From Cutaneotrichosporon cavernicola (Eukaryota; Basidiomycota; Tremellomycetes; Trichosporonales; Trichosporonaceae): a stretch of 64,000 bases of DNA. The first letter of the stretch is position 1. Each line of letters begins with the position of its first letter. The stretch spans positions 2,542,001 to 2,606,000 of the forward strand of contig NC_083396.1 in the NCBI RefSeq assembly GCF_030864355.1, given 5' to 3'. A program made the translations under genes and the position numbers. This document shows positions 23,981 through 34,337 of this stretch, in pieces. A model generated the notes under the pieces. That model had not been told where the DNA came from, searched no databases, and saw only the letters and a list, made by a program, of their open reading frames with translations.

Positions 23981-25079
23981 CTAAACCTCGAGAATGCCCA
24001 TCTCGCGCCAGCGGTCGGCGAGCTCGGCGACGCCCTGTCCCATTCCCTGCGGCGTCATGAGGTCCTTCATGACGAGCAGGTCGAATTCCTTGCCAAACGC
24101 GAGGAAGTGTGCAAACAGGCTGTTAAAGTGTGCCTCGACGGAGAGGTGGACAACCTGCTCAAAGTGCGCGTGGTAGAGGTGCGCAAAGACCCGGAAGAGG
24201 TGCTTGTAAATGTGCTTGGCAGTGTATGCGAACGACGAGGGAAAGTCGCGGCCTGTTGTCAGCCCCTCCTTGCTCTTCTCCTTGGCCTTCATCCTCTCGT
24301 CCTTTTCCAACTTGTCCATCGCTTCTCCCTGCCCAACCCTCCCTGCTCCACTCTCTCTACTACACCCTCGCAACTCACCCGACTTGGTTGGGAAGACGTG
24401 CTCGTCCTCGAGCAGCTTCTGGAGCCAGCTCATCACAAAGTCGATATAAGTTGGCGCTGGGAGGGACACGAGGCGCTGGTTCTGGTCTGGCCACAGAAAG
24501 TTGAGGGTGTGTCCCGCGCTCATTGTGGGGCAGTTGTGAATGGTGCAGAACTCGGTGAGCGCCGAGTAGAAGTGGTTCAAGTTGTGGTAGAAGTCGAACA
24601 CTGGTGTCAACGAGGGAACAGGCGAGAACTGGCAGAGGCTCAGCTGGCCACAGCGTCCATGTCGTTGTAGGAGTGTAACAGCAGCTCCGAAAACACTCAC
24701 AGTTGATGGCAACCCATTCGTTAACGTCGACATACTTGGGCGGCGCAACGATTGTCTTAAAGCTCCCCTTGACGAGGGCGGCCTTCACGAACGGCTGGCA
24801 CAGAAAGAGTGGCTTGGGCCCAGGACTAGGCGGCATGCCACTCAGCTCGGCGCCGGGAGACACTAGAGGTGCTTCATATCCTCCGGCGCTGGGACTGAGC
24901 TGGCTTGGGATTGGGGCGCGTTTGGGTGCACGCAGACGGCTGAGGTCAGCGGGACTGGGAGAGAGGTGCGGTGCGGGTCAGTTGCAAGAGGACGCCGGTC
25001 AGAAGCAGACAGTCTCTCTTACTGGCCCCCCACTGGCCTGAATCAGTACCCACCCAATGCTGTTGAGGAAGCCGGACAT
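23981..25079 (-). CDS. MOB2: Mob2-type kinase activator (NDR/Cbk1 partner)
   Basis: Four exons (25054-25079, 24701-24954, 24379-24600, 23981-24252) give 257 residues. PLFLCQPFVKAALVKGSFKT, then PKYVDVNEWVAINLFDFYHN and LTEFCTIHNCPTMSAG, match the Mob fold. The opening FLCQPFVKxALVKGSFKTIV and the 'FPTKSGRDFPSSFAYTAKHI' block are the Mob2 rather than Mob1 form. Mob2 binds and activates the NDR kinase Cbk1 in the RAM pathway, which controls polarity and cell separation. HIYKHLFRVFAHLYHAHF and SVEAHFNSLFAHF carry the conserved histidines. The intron at 24601-24700 uses the ACACCAG acceptor, because the nearer CTGCCAG would break the frame. The first 60 residues are low-complexity. Shares a 282-bp divergent promoter with SRP9. 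Confidence 0.93.
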
Positions 25080-25140
25080 GTTGGACGTGGAGTATTGATG
25101 GAGTGCACTCGACGCGATCGAGCGCGGGATACCTTGGCAC

Positions 25141-25157
25141 GGGGGGGGGGGGGGGGG
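25141..25157 (+). repeat. 17-base poly-G tract in the MOB2/SRP9 promoter
   Basis: An uninterrupted run of 17 G between the divergent MOB2 and SRP9 starts. Runs like this can form G-quadruplexes and are prone to length errors in sequencing, so the exact count is uncertain. Confidence 0.85.
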
Positions 25158-25361
25158 CGTGTCCAGGGCACTGTAGGTGGCGACCACGTGTATTGACAAT
25201 GACGTGGCTGAGGATTCTGATCAGGTCCAGTGATATGCCCTGACGATTGACGTCCAACTCAAGAGTTGAGATGGAGGTCGCGTGTGCGTGCAGCTTGCCA
25301 AGTACCTACCTATACTAGCTCAACCTCCTAACAACTAAAGCCCACAAGAGGGCCAGCGAAC

Positions 25362-26199
25362 ATGGTCTACACCAAAACGTGGACCGAGTTTGAGAGTGTA
25401 CGTTACCTATCAGGATACTGCCAGCTGACATCAGGCGGTCATTGATCTGTACAACCGCGCGCCGAGGAAGGTGTGTACGAGGAAGGTTGGGAAAGAAGGG
25501 GGTTGGATGGAGATGGGTCGGGAGATCAGATGGGGGCTTGACGGGGACCTGATGAGGAGGACCGTTGCGGAGACGGCAGCGGAGACGGACGACGACAGCT
25601 GATGCCAGGCTCGGTATGTCATCAAGTTTGAGGCCAAGACGGGCAAGCTTGTGCTCAAGGTGACGGACGACAGCAAGGTGGGTTACGCTGGCTGGACGGT
25701 GGTATACAGGCGCAGGAGAAATGGGGGAGCTCATCGCCGTACCGGGACCCTTCTCGGTGACCATGTTCTTAGGCGTACCTGTTGCATCTCGTGTGGAGAG
25801 GACATGAGCGCTTGTTGATATGCGGCGCGCATGATCAACCCTCCTATATCTCTTCAGGTCCCTCCTCTCCTTTCTTGGGTCGACCCAACGTCTAGCTATC
25901 GCCTTTTTGAGACAAGCTAACGCCAGTGCCTCATGTACAAGACCCACTCGGCCATCATCCTGAACCGCTTCGAGACGCTCAACCACCGCCTCCTCTCCAC
26001 CATAGCCAACGCGCGACGCCGCGCGCCCACCGCGGCATTGCTCAACTCGGGCTCGGGCGGTGCAGGGACGCCCGCAGTCGAGGGAGACGACCCAATGGTC
26101 GGGTCGGGCGTCGCGTCGCCGGCAGCCCCGGGGACGCCAAAGCCTGCCCCGGCTGCTGAGGGCGGGAAGAAGAAGAAGAAGAAGAAGGGAAAGCGGTAG
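25362..26199 (+). CDS. SRP9: Signal recognition particle subunit SRP9
   Basis: Four exons (25362-25397, 25435-25470, 25609-25677, 25927-26199) give 137 residues. The first 70 residues match SRP9: TKTWTEFESAVIDLYNRAPRK, then ARYVIKFEAKTGKLVLKVTD and CLMYKTHSAIILNRFETLN. In animals SRP9 pairs with SRP14 on the Alu domain of SRP RNA and causes translation arrest; yeast uses the related Srp21. The tail is a Gly/Ala/Pro-rich linker ending in a run of lysines (GGKKKKKKKGKR), longer than the animal protein and typical of fungal forms. The third intron is 249 nt. The first two coding exons are each 36 nt. Confidence 0.9.
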
Positions 26200-26537
26200 C
26201 GGCATCATGCATGTTGTACAGTTCTAGCTGGGTTGGGAGGGGTTGGAAGTGGGACGCCGGATGGTACGGCAAATGCCCAGTAGACACGCTGGGGATGCGG
26301 AGGGAATACAGAGGAGGAGTTGAGAGTGCGATCTCTGCTGGATCATCTGCGTGCCAATGGCGTCTATCGGCGTGTCTACACGCCGTCTACGTCCCGTATG
26401 TACACCCGAAGTGCTGCCTTGTCGGCTCGCTGATTATATGGAGGGCAGACTGGTGTCAGTTCTCGGCGGTACTGGATTCAACTGACTCTGATCCCATCAC
26501 GCCCATCCCATCACACCAGACTCACCTACGTTTCCTC
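26200..26537. other. Intergenic, convergent SRP9/unknown gene
   Basis: 338 bases between convergent stops; nothing recognised. Confidence 0.55.
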
Positions 26538-26927
26538 TCACTTCCCTGCACCCGCATACTCTTCCACAGCAGCCTGAATCTCCTCGGCGACACTCCGGAT
26601 CCGCTCCAGCGTCGCCAAATCAGACGCCGCACCACGTCCACCAGCGATCGCGGACGCGGGCCCCCCAATCTCCTGTGCGCGCAGCTTGGCCGCACCGTCA
26701 CGCATCTCGGCAGCGTACGCCGTGGTCAAGGCCAGACTGGCAGCGGGGCCAGAGGACGGACCAAAGGCCGCGAGCTGGGTGGTCGCGTCGGCTGGCTTCG
26801 GGGTTGGTTCAGCCGAAGGGTCGATGAGTTTCGCGAGTGTGCTTGGTGGAAGACGCTGGAGGGCGTCGAGGTCGGCTGCGAGTTCGGACGGCGTAATTAT
26901 TGGCTGCTGTTGGGGTGCCGTTGTCAT
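26538..26927 (-). CDS. Small alanine-rich protein of unknown function
   Basis: An intron-free frame of 129 residues starting MTTAPQQQPIITPSELAADL. No family was recognised. It reads as an N-terminal amphipathic segment (SELAADLDALQRLPPSTLAKL), a low-complexity P/A/S linker, and a C-terminal helix able to form a coiled coil (ATLERIRSVAEEIQAAVEEY). It is acidic to neutral, with no signal peptide or membrane segment. It lies 199 bases downstream of FMP32 on the same strand, so it has its own promoter or a short one. A 15-codon in-frame extension upstream (to 26972) is possible. The helix-linker-helix layout resembles small subunits of larger complexes, but no function is claimed. It could also be a chance frame. 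Confidence 0.45.
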   Translation of the reverse strand: MTTAPQQQPIITPSELAADLDALQRLPPSTLAKLIDPSAEPTPKPADATTQLAAFGPSSGPAASLALTTAYAAEMRDGAAKLRAQEIGGPASAIAGGRGAASDLATLERIRSVAEEIQAAVEEYAGAGK

Positions 26928-27126
26928 TGTGAGGCGGGGAGAGGTAAAGAGAGGAGATTGAGGAAGGTGCACTGATCGGTGTCTCGCGTCATTAGTATGT
27001 CAACAGCGGAGCCAAATCCACAATCTACTGTACCATCTACAAAGTCACCAAGTGCCTTTCCCTTTCCCTCTCAATCTATAGTCTAGCATTCATATAATCA
27101 AAGGTGGAGCGCGTGGCCAATGGAGA

Positions 27127-27934
27127 CTACCGCATCATGCGCATGTACGCGAGGAGAAGAGCACCGGAACCTGTTGCCACACCAACGAGGTACTGCAGGA
27201 TCGAGAACTTTGCCTGCTCGATCTGCGTGCGTAGACCAGCAATCTCGCTCTCGATGCGCGTGTCGACCTCCTTGATCTTAAGCTCCTGCTGCGTGCTCTC
27301 GTCCCGGATCCGCCCCTTCTCCAGGTTGAGGTCGAGGCGCACGCCGGCTTGCGTGCGCATAACCTCCTCCCGCAGACGCTGCTTGAGCTTCTCGACGTCA
27401 GCCATGAGTCTGTCGTTCTCGGCCTGGCATCAGTATCTCTTCCAGCTCACCGCTCTCCTTCCCTTTCCCGTCTCTCCCTATCCATTCCCCCTCACACCCC
27501 TGCCCCCCGAGCACCCACCTTCATCAACGTCAAGTCGTTCTTCTCGTGCAGCTGCAATTCGCTCTTGAGCTGCGCAAAGTCGACGTTCTGCGTGTACCGA
27601 TGCTTCTCCTGCTCGCTCTTGGACACAAGCCCTGCCTCCATGTTGCGCACGCTCTCGTCAACGGCCTCCGCCAACACCTTCATGACGCCCTCGGCCTGCT
27701 GTTGGGTCATCCCATTCTTCTGCAACCGTTCGACAAGGAGCTGTGTGTCAAAGTGCGCGACGGCAGCCGTGGCCGAGATGCGGAAAGTGCGGAGAGGAGG
27801 ACGCGTGGCTGTTCAAACAGAGATGGCCGGGCAAGGAGAGCGTCAACACGAGCTTGGTATTTCACAGCAATGAGCTCACCTCGTGCAAGGATGGCACCGG
27901 CCCGTGATGTTGATGGTTGCCTTAGGACGAACAT
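27127..27934 (-). CDS. FMP32: Mitochondrial inner-membrane coiled-coil protein Fmp32/CCDC90 family
   Basis: Three exons (27880-27934, 27519-27808, 27127-27423) give 213 residues. The N-terminus is arginine-rich and lacks acids (MFVLRQPSTSRAGAILARAT), like a mitochondrial presequence. The body matches the DUF1640/MCUR1-CCDC90 family: FDTQLLVERLQKNGMTQQQAE, then SKSEQEKHRYTQNVDFAQLK, and MADVEKLKQRLREEVMRTQA with LDLNLEKGRIRDE. A long coiled coil is followed by one C-terminal membrane segment (YLVGVATGSGALLLAYM). Relatives are the calcium-uniporter regulator MCUR1 in animals and yeast Fmp32, linked to cytochrome c oxidase. The C-terminal membrane anchor and basic end are conserved. Divergent from MAK16 across 259 bases. 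Confidence 0.92.
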
Positions 27935-28193
27935 TGTGAGATGCTAGTGGTCGGGAAACGCGTCACGACTGGGGTTGATCGGCTTGGATTGCTTGGCCCC
28001 AGTGTACTGGCTGGAGGCTTTGGTGGCGAATGAAATAGGGAATGGATTCCGCACGAATTTGATTCCGGTTGCCCCCAACTTGGGTTCCCCGCATCTAAGC
28101 ACACAAATTTCGAGATCAGGACATCCCTCGGCGGACCGTCACCACTGTCAACACTATTACATCTCGGTATCATCAACTGTTGTTCTGCCCATC

Positions 28194-29432
28194 ATGCAGG
28201 TAAGCAGCTGAAACAATCTCCTTGAATCGAGCTGACAAGATCAGTCTGACGAGATCATCTGGCAGGTCATCAACCAGCAGTACGTTCACACGACCACTAC
28301 CAGCACGCACTAACAACAGGTTCTGCTCCTACAAGGTCAAGTGAGTAGCTAGCCGAGTGTCTGGATTAGCTAACCCCCAAGGACTGTCACGCAGAACTTC
28401 TGCCGCAATGAGTTCAACCTGACGGGTTTCTGCTCGAGGCAGTCGTGCCCCCTCGCCAACTCGCGGTATGCGACAGTGCGCGAGAAGGAAGGTGAGTTCC
28501 CGATGCCACAACTGCAGCAGCTGACGCCAGGTGTGCTCTATCTCTACGTGAAGACGATTGAGCGTGCGCATTCGCCAGCCAACCTGTGGGAACGGATCAA
28601 GCTGTCGAACAACTACACCAAGGCGCTAGAGCAGATCGACAAGGAGCTAATCTACTGGCCCAACTTCATCACGCACAAGTGCAAGCAGCGTTTGACTAAG
28701 ATCACGCAGTACCTGATCAAGATGCGGCGACTGAGCATGACACAGCAGTATGTTATTCTATCACTCTGGCGCTAACTGAAGGCCGAAAATGGTGGGGATC
28801 AAGAAGAAGCTGGAGCGTCGTGAGGCGACACGCGAGCGCAAGGCTCTCGCAGCTGCCAAGCTCGAGAAGAGCATTGAGAAGGAGCTGCTCGAGCGCCTGC
28901 GCTCCAAGGCGTATGGGGACGCGCCGCTCAACGTTAACGAGGACGTGTGGCGCCAAGTCCTCGACCTCGACAAGCAAAAGGACAAACTCGAGAACATGGA
29001 GGACGACGACAGTGTCTTGGACGAGGAGGAGTGGGAGGGCGGCGAGCGCGAGTTTGTCGAGGACTCGGACGACGAAAGCGTCAATGACCTCGAGGACTAC
29101 AGCGGGAGCGAGTTTGACGAGTATGACTCGGAGGATGACGAGGGGCAGGACTTCCCGTCCGACCTTGAGGTGTCGGACGAGGACGAGGACGACGACGAGG
29201 ACGAGGAGGGAAGTGACGACGAGGCAGAGGAGCCCAAGAAGGGCAAGAAGCCACCAGCACCCGCGGCCGGCACGAAGCGCAAGGCACCGCGCGAGCCGAA
29301 GCGTTCGGGCAAGAAGCGTAAGTCTAGCTATGCTGATCCCCATGACTGAGCTAACATCCAGGCCCGCACGTCAACGTCGAGTACGAGATGGAGACGGAGC
29401 CGCTTTCGCGCGAGATGATCAACAACTGGTGA
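28194..29432 (+). CDS. MAK16: 60S ribosome biogenesis protein Mak16
   Basis: Seven exons (28194-28199, 28245-28279, 28320-28340, 28382-28491, 28531-28747, 28782-29317, 29362-29432) give 331 residues. The start [20 protein letters not shown] and the later [20 protein letters not shown], with its cysteines, are diagnostic. [20 protein letters not shown] and [20 protein letters not shown] follow. Mak16 joins the early pre-60S particle in the nucleolus. The second half is very acidic (long D/E runs), then has a lysine-rich stretch and ends [20 protein letters not shown]. The opening is unusual: exon 1 is ATG plus one codon, exon 2 35 nt, exon 3 21 nt. Convergent with MED4, 119 bases apart. Confidence 0.97.
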
Positions 29433-29551
29433 TCGCTTATACCTCTAGACATGATACCTCTGGGACCCCTGCATGCATACAACACTGGTTGTCGAGACTG
29501 ATACATGGTTTGCGAAGCTGTGCGAGTGGAAGTGGACCATGGACCTGGAGA

Positions 29552-30296
29552 CTAATCGTCGTCCGAGTCATCCGAGTTGAAGTCGAGCTTGAACACGGCC
29601 TCGGGGTTGTACCGACGCACCTGCTCTTCGTGGACGACCTCGACGCGCTCCCCTTGTTTCTCCGGCTCTTGGTCTGCGTGAGCTTTATCCTGACGACAAC
29701 ACAAGCTCACCTTGACCGATGACACCGACATCTCCCATGCCACTCATACTACCGCCAAGCTGCCACAGCAGACCCTGGCGCATCTGCGTCTCATTAGGCC
29801 AGGGGGTAGCCTGCGCGCGGTCGACTGGCGCAAGCAAGCTGGACACTGGGGCGCTGGTCGTGCGCGCAAGTGCATGCGCCTGCGCCAGGAGCACAGGTAC
29901 GCCGACCGGATCTGGGTATCAGCGCTGCCATATTTCGACCTTACCGTCCTCGCGGAGTGCGATGCTATCGCTAACGCGCCGGCCCTCATCAACAAGTGCT
30001 TCGAGCTCGACACGCCCGCCCTCGAGTTCGCGCAGTAGTGCGCGTATCCGCCTCTCCAGGTCCTCTACCTCAGCCTTCTGGGCCAGTAGTGCGGCCCACG
30101 CGCGCTGATGTTCCTCCGCGTCGGCAGCGAGGGCGTCAAGCTGCGCACTGCTCTGTACGAGAGAGGCATGAAGCGCTGGAATGTCCGAGGACGACGAGGG
30201 GAGAGCGGTGAATAACTCGTTGAGGAGCGCACCCTGTGTCGTTAGAGCCAGAAGAAGCGACGTTCGGATGGGTGGGTCGGTGAGTGTGGCCGTCAT
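29552..30296 (-). CDS. MED4: Mediator complex subunit 4
   Basis: Three exons (29945-30296, 29711-29911, 29552-29673) give 224 residues. An N-terminal coiled coil (SAQLDALAADAEEHQRAWAA, then VEDLERRIRALLRELE) precedes VLLAQAHALARTTSAP and PWPNETQMRQGLL. The 'LLxYAxxxxxTTSAP' and 'PWPxExxMRxGLL' pair is the Med4 signature. Med4 sits in the Mediator middle module linking activators to RNA polymerase II. The C-terminus is acidic (FNSDDSDDD). One intron is 33 nt (29912-29944). Divergent from MPP6, with 178 bases between the starts. Confidence 0.87.
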
Positions 30297-30474
30297 TGCC
30301 GTGATTTGATGTGTTGTGAGATGTGTTATCTGTTGGCCTGATGGTTTGGCGAGACAAGTTGAGTTCGTTGACCTTGGCCTGATTTACGGAGATTAGGGAA
30401 TGTCCGCAAGATCAACAGATTCAAACTTGCCACTAGTTGAAATCGCAGCTCCATCATCATCAACACAACTGCCC

Positions 30475-31476
30475 ATGGTGCTCTCGACCGGAACGCTGAA
30501 CCTCAAGTTCATGCAGCGCGCCGCCGCGCGCGCGGCCAAGACGGAGGCGCCTACCTCTACCGCGTCTCCTGTGCCAGCATCCGCTGGTCCATCTGCGTCG
30601 ACCACCCCCGCGACCCCCGCCTCGCCCGCACCATCTGTCGCAACACCGGTTCCCGCGCCTGCTCAACCGGCGACACCTGTATTGGAAGATGACGCCGAGG
30701 CCAAGTGGTTTCTCCCTCGCCGTAACGCCGAGGCTGGGCCGTCAACACGTCCGCGCGTCCAGTTCGTCGCGTCATACCTTCCCTTCCTCCAGGACGACGA
30801 GTCAACTGGGGCAGCGTCGGGTCGCATGTCGTTTGGGATGGCGAAAGTGGAAGAGAAGAGGAGTGGAGATGAAGACGACGAGTTGATGAGTGATAGCGAC
30901 GACGAGGTCGCCATCCGAGGCAAGAAGGGTGTCTCGGTGAGTTGTCGATTCTTGGTTCTCAAAAGCCAGTCATTCCAGTCATTCGACTAACAGCAGGCGG
31001 GGCGGTTCTTTGCAGGCGACATCACGCGGACAAAGTCGCGTGTGGACGAGCCTATGGATACGAAGGAGGTTCAGCTGCAACGCACAAAATCGCGCGCGAA
31101 CGAGCCCACACCCCCGCCTGAGGAACGAACCTTTCAGCGACCAAAGGGCTTCTCTCCACCACCGAAAGGGAAGGTCCTGGAGAAGGGGAAGGAGAAGCTC
31201 AAGGCTGGCAAAGAGAAACCAAAGGACAAGAAGGGCGGCAAGAAGGGTAATCTGTCGGATAACCTCTACGCCAAGCTCAAGGACAAGCTCAGCATCAGCA
31301 GAGAGAGTAGCGTGTCTAGCGCTAGTAGTGTGCCCAGCGCCAGTGGGAAGAAGCGCGGTAGAGAGGAGGCTGGCGCTGTGGAGAGTAAGCGGCCCCGGGT
31401 GTCTGCGCTAGATGAGCGGGCAAAGGAGCTGAAGAAGGCCAAGAAAGCTGCCAAGCGCGCGCAGGCGGGCAAGTAA
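30475..31476 (+). CDS. MPP6: Nuclear exosome cofactor Mpp6-like protein
   Basis: Two exons (30475-30936, 30997-31476) give 313 residues. It begins MVLSTGTLNLKFMQRAA; LSxxxLxxKFMQR is the conserved Mpp6 N-terminal motif. A second motif, SGRMSFGMAKVEE at about residue 115, parallels 'GRMSFxxFNPxVE'. Mpp6 binds Rrp40 and helps recruit Mtr4 to the nuclear exosome for RNA processing. Between the motifs lies an A/P/S/T-rich linker. The second half is lysine-rich and disordered (KGKEKLKAGKEKPKDKKGGK). It is longer than most Mpp6 proteins (about 150-190 residues). An in-frame ATG at 30400 would add 25 residues; 30475 was preferred because the motif starts there. The call rests on two short motifs, so moderate certainty. 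Confidence 0.66.
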
Positions 31477-31915
31477 GTGCGTGCTGGTAGAGTTCACCCA
31501 CATCCTCACTGTACAAGATTCCTCATTGCACTGTTTATGTATGGCTTATGTTGGTGAAACCGCACGCTCCGCACAATACTTGGGAGATAAGGCAGAGACC
31601 ATTGGGATCCTAGAAGTTGTGAGGTTGCCCCGACCCCGAAATCTCGCTCCTGATCCAGCCCCACATCCTCAAGTCAGTACTAACGCCAGCTCAGCAACCC
31701 ATCTACACTCGTTCCTCCATTCCTCCACTCAATGTTGCAGACAGACCTCTCTGACACACCCGCTGACCAAGTACCAGCACAAGCCCGCGGCATCTGCAGA
31801 CCCTAATACATTATCGCGTACCAGAGCCCTGGGGCTGCGCTATGCAAGGCTCTTCCCCCTAGCACCAGCAAGAGAGAAGAGGAACGTGACGTGAGGGAGA
31901 TGGCGAACGTCGGTT
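31477..31915. other. Intergenic, convergent MPP6/RPL33 3' ends
   Basis: 439 bases between convergent stop codons. No gene or repeat was recognised. Confidence 0.6.
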
Positions 31916-32630
31916 TTAGATGTTCGAGGGGAAGAGCATGATGCGGCACGACGCGCCGAACACCTTGGGGGGGAGGTTGGTGGTGAACTTGGACTTGACG
32001 ACGCCCGAGTTGCCGTGGGGGCGCGAGATGCGGCCCCAGATGACGCGGACACGCGAGCCGTTGACCTCACGCTTGGCCTTGTAGACGTAGGCGATGCGCT
32101 GGGGTTAGCAATGATTTTTGGGGTTGGGCGGTTTGCAAGGCGCAGACTGGTACTGTGAGGCTGGGTGATGGGTCGGGGTGGAAGCAGGAGTGCAAGATTG
32201 CCCGGTGCTTGGGTGGAGCGCAGACAGAAGAGAGTAGAATCGCAGTGAGGGCGTTGGGATGCGCACGAGGTGGATGTGCACGGCTGAGGAGGGGAGGTTA
32301 CAGCGACTTTGGTCGGAAGCAGCCCTTCCCAACTCAGCCAACACACCACCACCGACGACGACCTCATTTCCCATCTCTCGCTCTCGTTCTCTTCGAACTC
32401 TGCCTCGCTTCCCGAGCTCCGGACATCCTTCCCTCACACACCGTCCCATCTCCTTCCCTCCCGTCCAGTCGCGTGCCACCGTTGCGACTAACCTTGCCGA
32501 GGTACGAGCGAGCGGCCTCAGCCGTGTCAACACCCTCAATCGCAACGAGCGACTGGTTGGGGCGCGAGTTGCGCTTTCCGCGCTTGTGGCCGAGCACGCG
32601 TCCCTTGGTGTAAAGCCTGTACGCAGACAT
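31916..32630 (-). CDS. RPL33: 60S ribosomal protein eL33 (L35Ae)
   Basis: Two exons (32493-32630 and 31916-32098) give 106 residues, the family length. [20 protein letters not shown] starts the protein; [20 protein letters not shown] and [18 protein letters not shown] complete the eL33 fold. It is a structural protein of the large ribosomal subunit. The 394-nt intron (32099-32492) is far longer than the neighbouring genes' introns. It has a GTTAGT donor and a GCTAACCCCAG 3' end. Long first introns are common in ribosomal-protein genes and can aid expression or host snoRNAs; no C/D or H/ACA box pair was recognised here. Confidence 0.97.
32099..32492 (-). other. Long intron of RPL33
   Basis: 394 nt, GTTAGT donor, branch site GCTAAC six bases before the acceptor AG ends. 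No RNA gene recognised in it. Confidence 0.75.
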
Positions 32631-34337
32631 GTTCGATGATAGATTCGGTGCGCGAGAATGGACGTGTCGCGGGGGGTAAAGGGGTGGTTCAAAAGCGAGA
32701 AGAGCGCGCGGATCGGAAAGAACGTTCTGTGTCAGCACGACGTCGTTGGTGTGTCCGGTCGGCGCACCTGGTGGCACCCATTGTTGCTGTGTTTTGATGG
32801 ATAGAGAGCAAGCTTCGACGGTGAGGACGGCCGACTCGGTGGCCAGCCTCCCAGGGCCAGCCAATCCTTCAAATGTCGGCGCTAAGCACGTGGTGTCGGA
32901 CATAGGTTTTTCGGCACCAAATCAGGCACAATCTTCGCAACTTGTTATATAGGGGAAGGTTTAAAGCAAATCCACATGGCCCGATGGCCACATGGCTTTT
33001 ATTCAGCAGCTTTAGCAGGAATGATGGAGAGTATATAGACTCACGTGTTTTGGGCTGTCCATCGCGCGCATCGCGCGGGCGTAACCCTTCCCTCACCTTA
33101 CCCCATCCAACTCGCTAGCTAAAGGGCAATAGGACAACTGCCTAACCTATCCCATACACCCTCTCCAGAAGGACAAATGCACTTGCCGTTTCTACCCATC
33201 ATCGCTCCATCTCGCATCGAGACCATGCCACCAAACTCCTCATTCTGAACTCGCCATCTTCGACCGACATTCACGCGTCGTGACGCTACCAAGCCAAGGT
33301 CCGAGCGGCGTCCGAGGTCCAGTCGTTGCCATCTGCTGCCAAGGCCTCTTACCCATTAAGATGCTGTCTTGGCGTCACAAGAACGGGTTGACAGGGCTCG
33401 CTTCCGGGAGTCCCCGCACGCCACGCTGCCCCTTGTAGCTGGCATGCTGACCATGGGTCAGTGCACCGTTCAAACCCTTGTCCTTGCTTGGTGGCACGGC
33501 TCTCGACTGACGGCAATGCCCGACACAGTCTGCTAGGTTGAGAGGTAGCTGATGGCTTCACTGTACGCATGTGCTCGTACCAGTACGTGCGTGTCCAAAC
33601 CCAGCTGCGGCCAAGATCCACTTGATAAACCCTTCACAACAACATTCGAATCGTCACAATGACCGGCTAAGTTATTCATCTTCATACCGTACTCTCCTAC
33701 AAGCAGAGAGAGAGAGAGAGAGGTGAACGCCTCTACGCCTCAAAGGGGGAGTTGGAAGTTTCCCTTTGACGCCTCTACCCTCGTGAATGAGATCTTTACC
33801 CTGACTGACTTGTACTCATGGACGATTCTTGGCAGGTAATTCACTTATTACAGTAATCATGAAATACAAACACCACCTGATGACTTGAACTGATTTCAAG
33901 CCACTTGAAGGTAATATCTGAATCTATCAGCCCTCATCACAATGCACGCTCCTCTCCAGGTACTTCAGGATGACCTCAATCGACCCTTTACATCTCTTGA
34001 AAGAGTTGGTCGAGCTCGGAGCAACATGCCCAAAGCTGACTAGACTATTACAATAAGAGGTCAGTGCACAACGTCGCTTGTTCACATCATCTCCTCAAAC
34101 GCTCTCTCTCACCTTTTCTCCATTCCACGCTCTTTCACTTTCCTTTCTCTTAAGACTCGCAACAAGCTCTCTTCACTTTCTCGGACACCAACAACCAACA
34201 CCAACGGTTCCAAGTTGATTTCAGATTGATTAATCAACCACACCGACACACTCCTTAGACCTATCCTACATCTCCTCACATCTTGCGCTTTCACGCCGCC
34301 ACCTAATCCACACCCTTCCCCGACCAGCCGAGTCACC
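32631..34337. other. Divergent intergenic region RPL33/chitin deacetylase
   Basis: 1707 bases with no coding frame resembling a protein. It includes an (AG)n run near 33705-33722. The last few hundred bases are pyrimidine-rich with TC/CT stretches, as in leaders of highly expressed fungal genes, and probably carry the 5' UTR of the deacetylase gene. Confidence 0.55.
33705..33722 (+). repeat. (AG)n dinucleotide repeat
   Basis: About nine AG units upstream of the chitin deacetylase gene. Confidence 0.85.

Noticed and set aside
24601..24700. Acceptor at the nearer CTGCCAG in MOB2 intron 2
   Set aside because: It shifts the frame; the ACACCAG acceptor gives the conserved EWVAINLFDFY.
25315..26208. 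297-codon minus-strand frame over SRP9
   Set aside because: The SRP9 exons on the plus strand match the family, and the antisense product is low-complexity.
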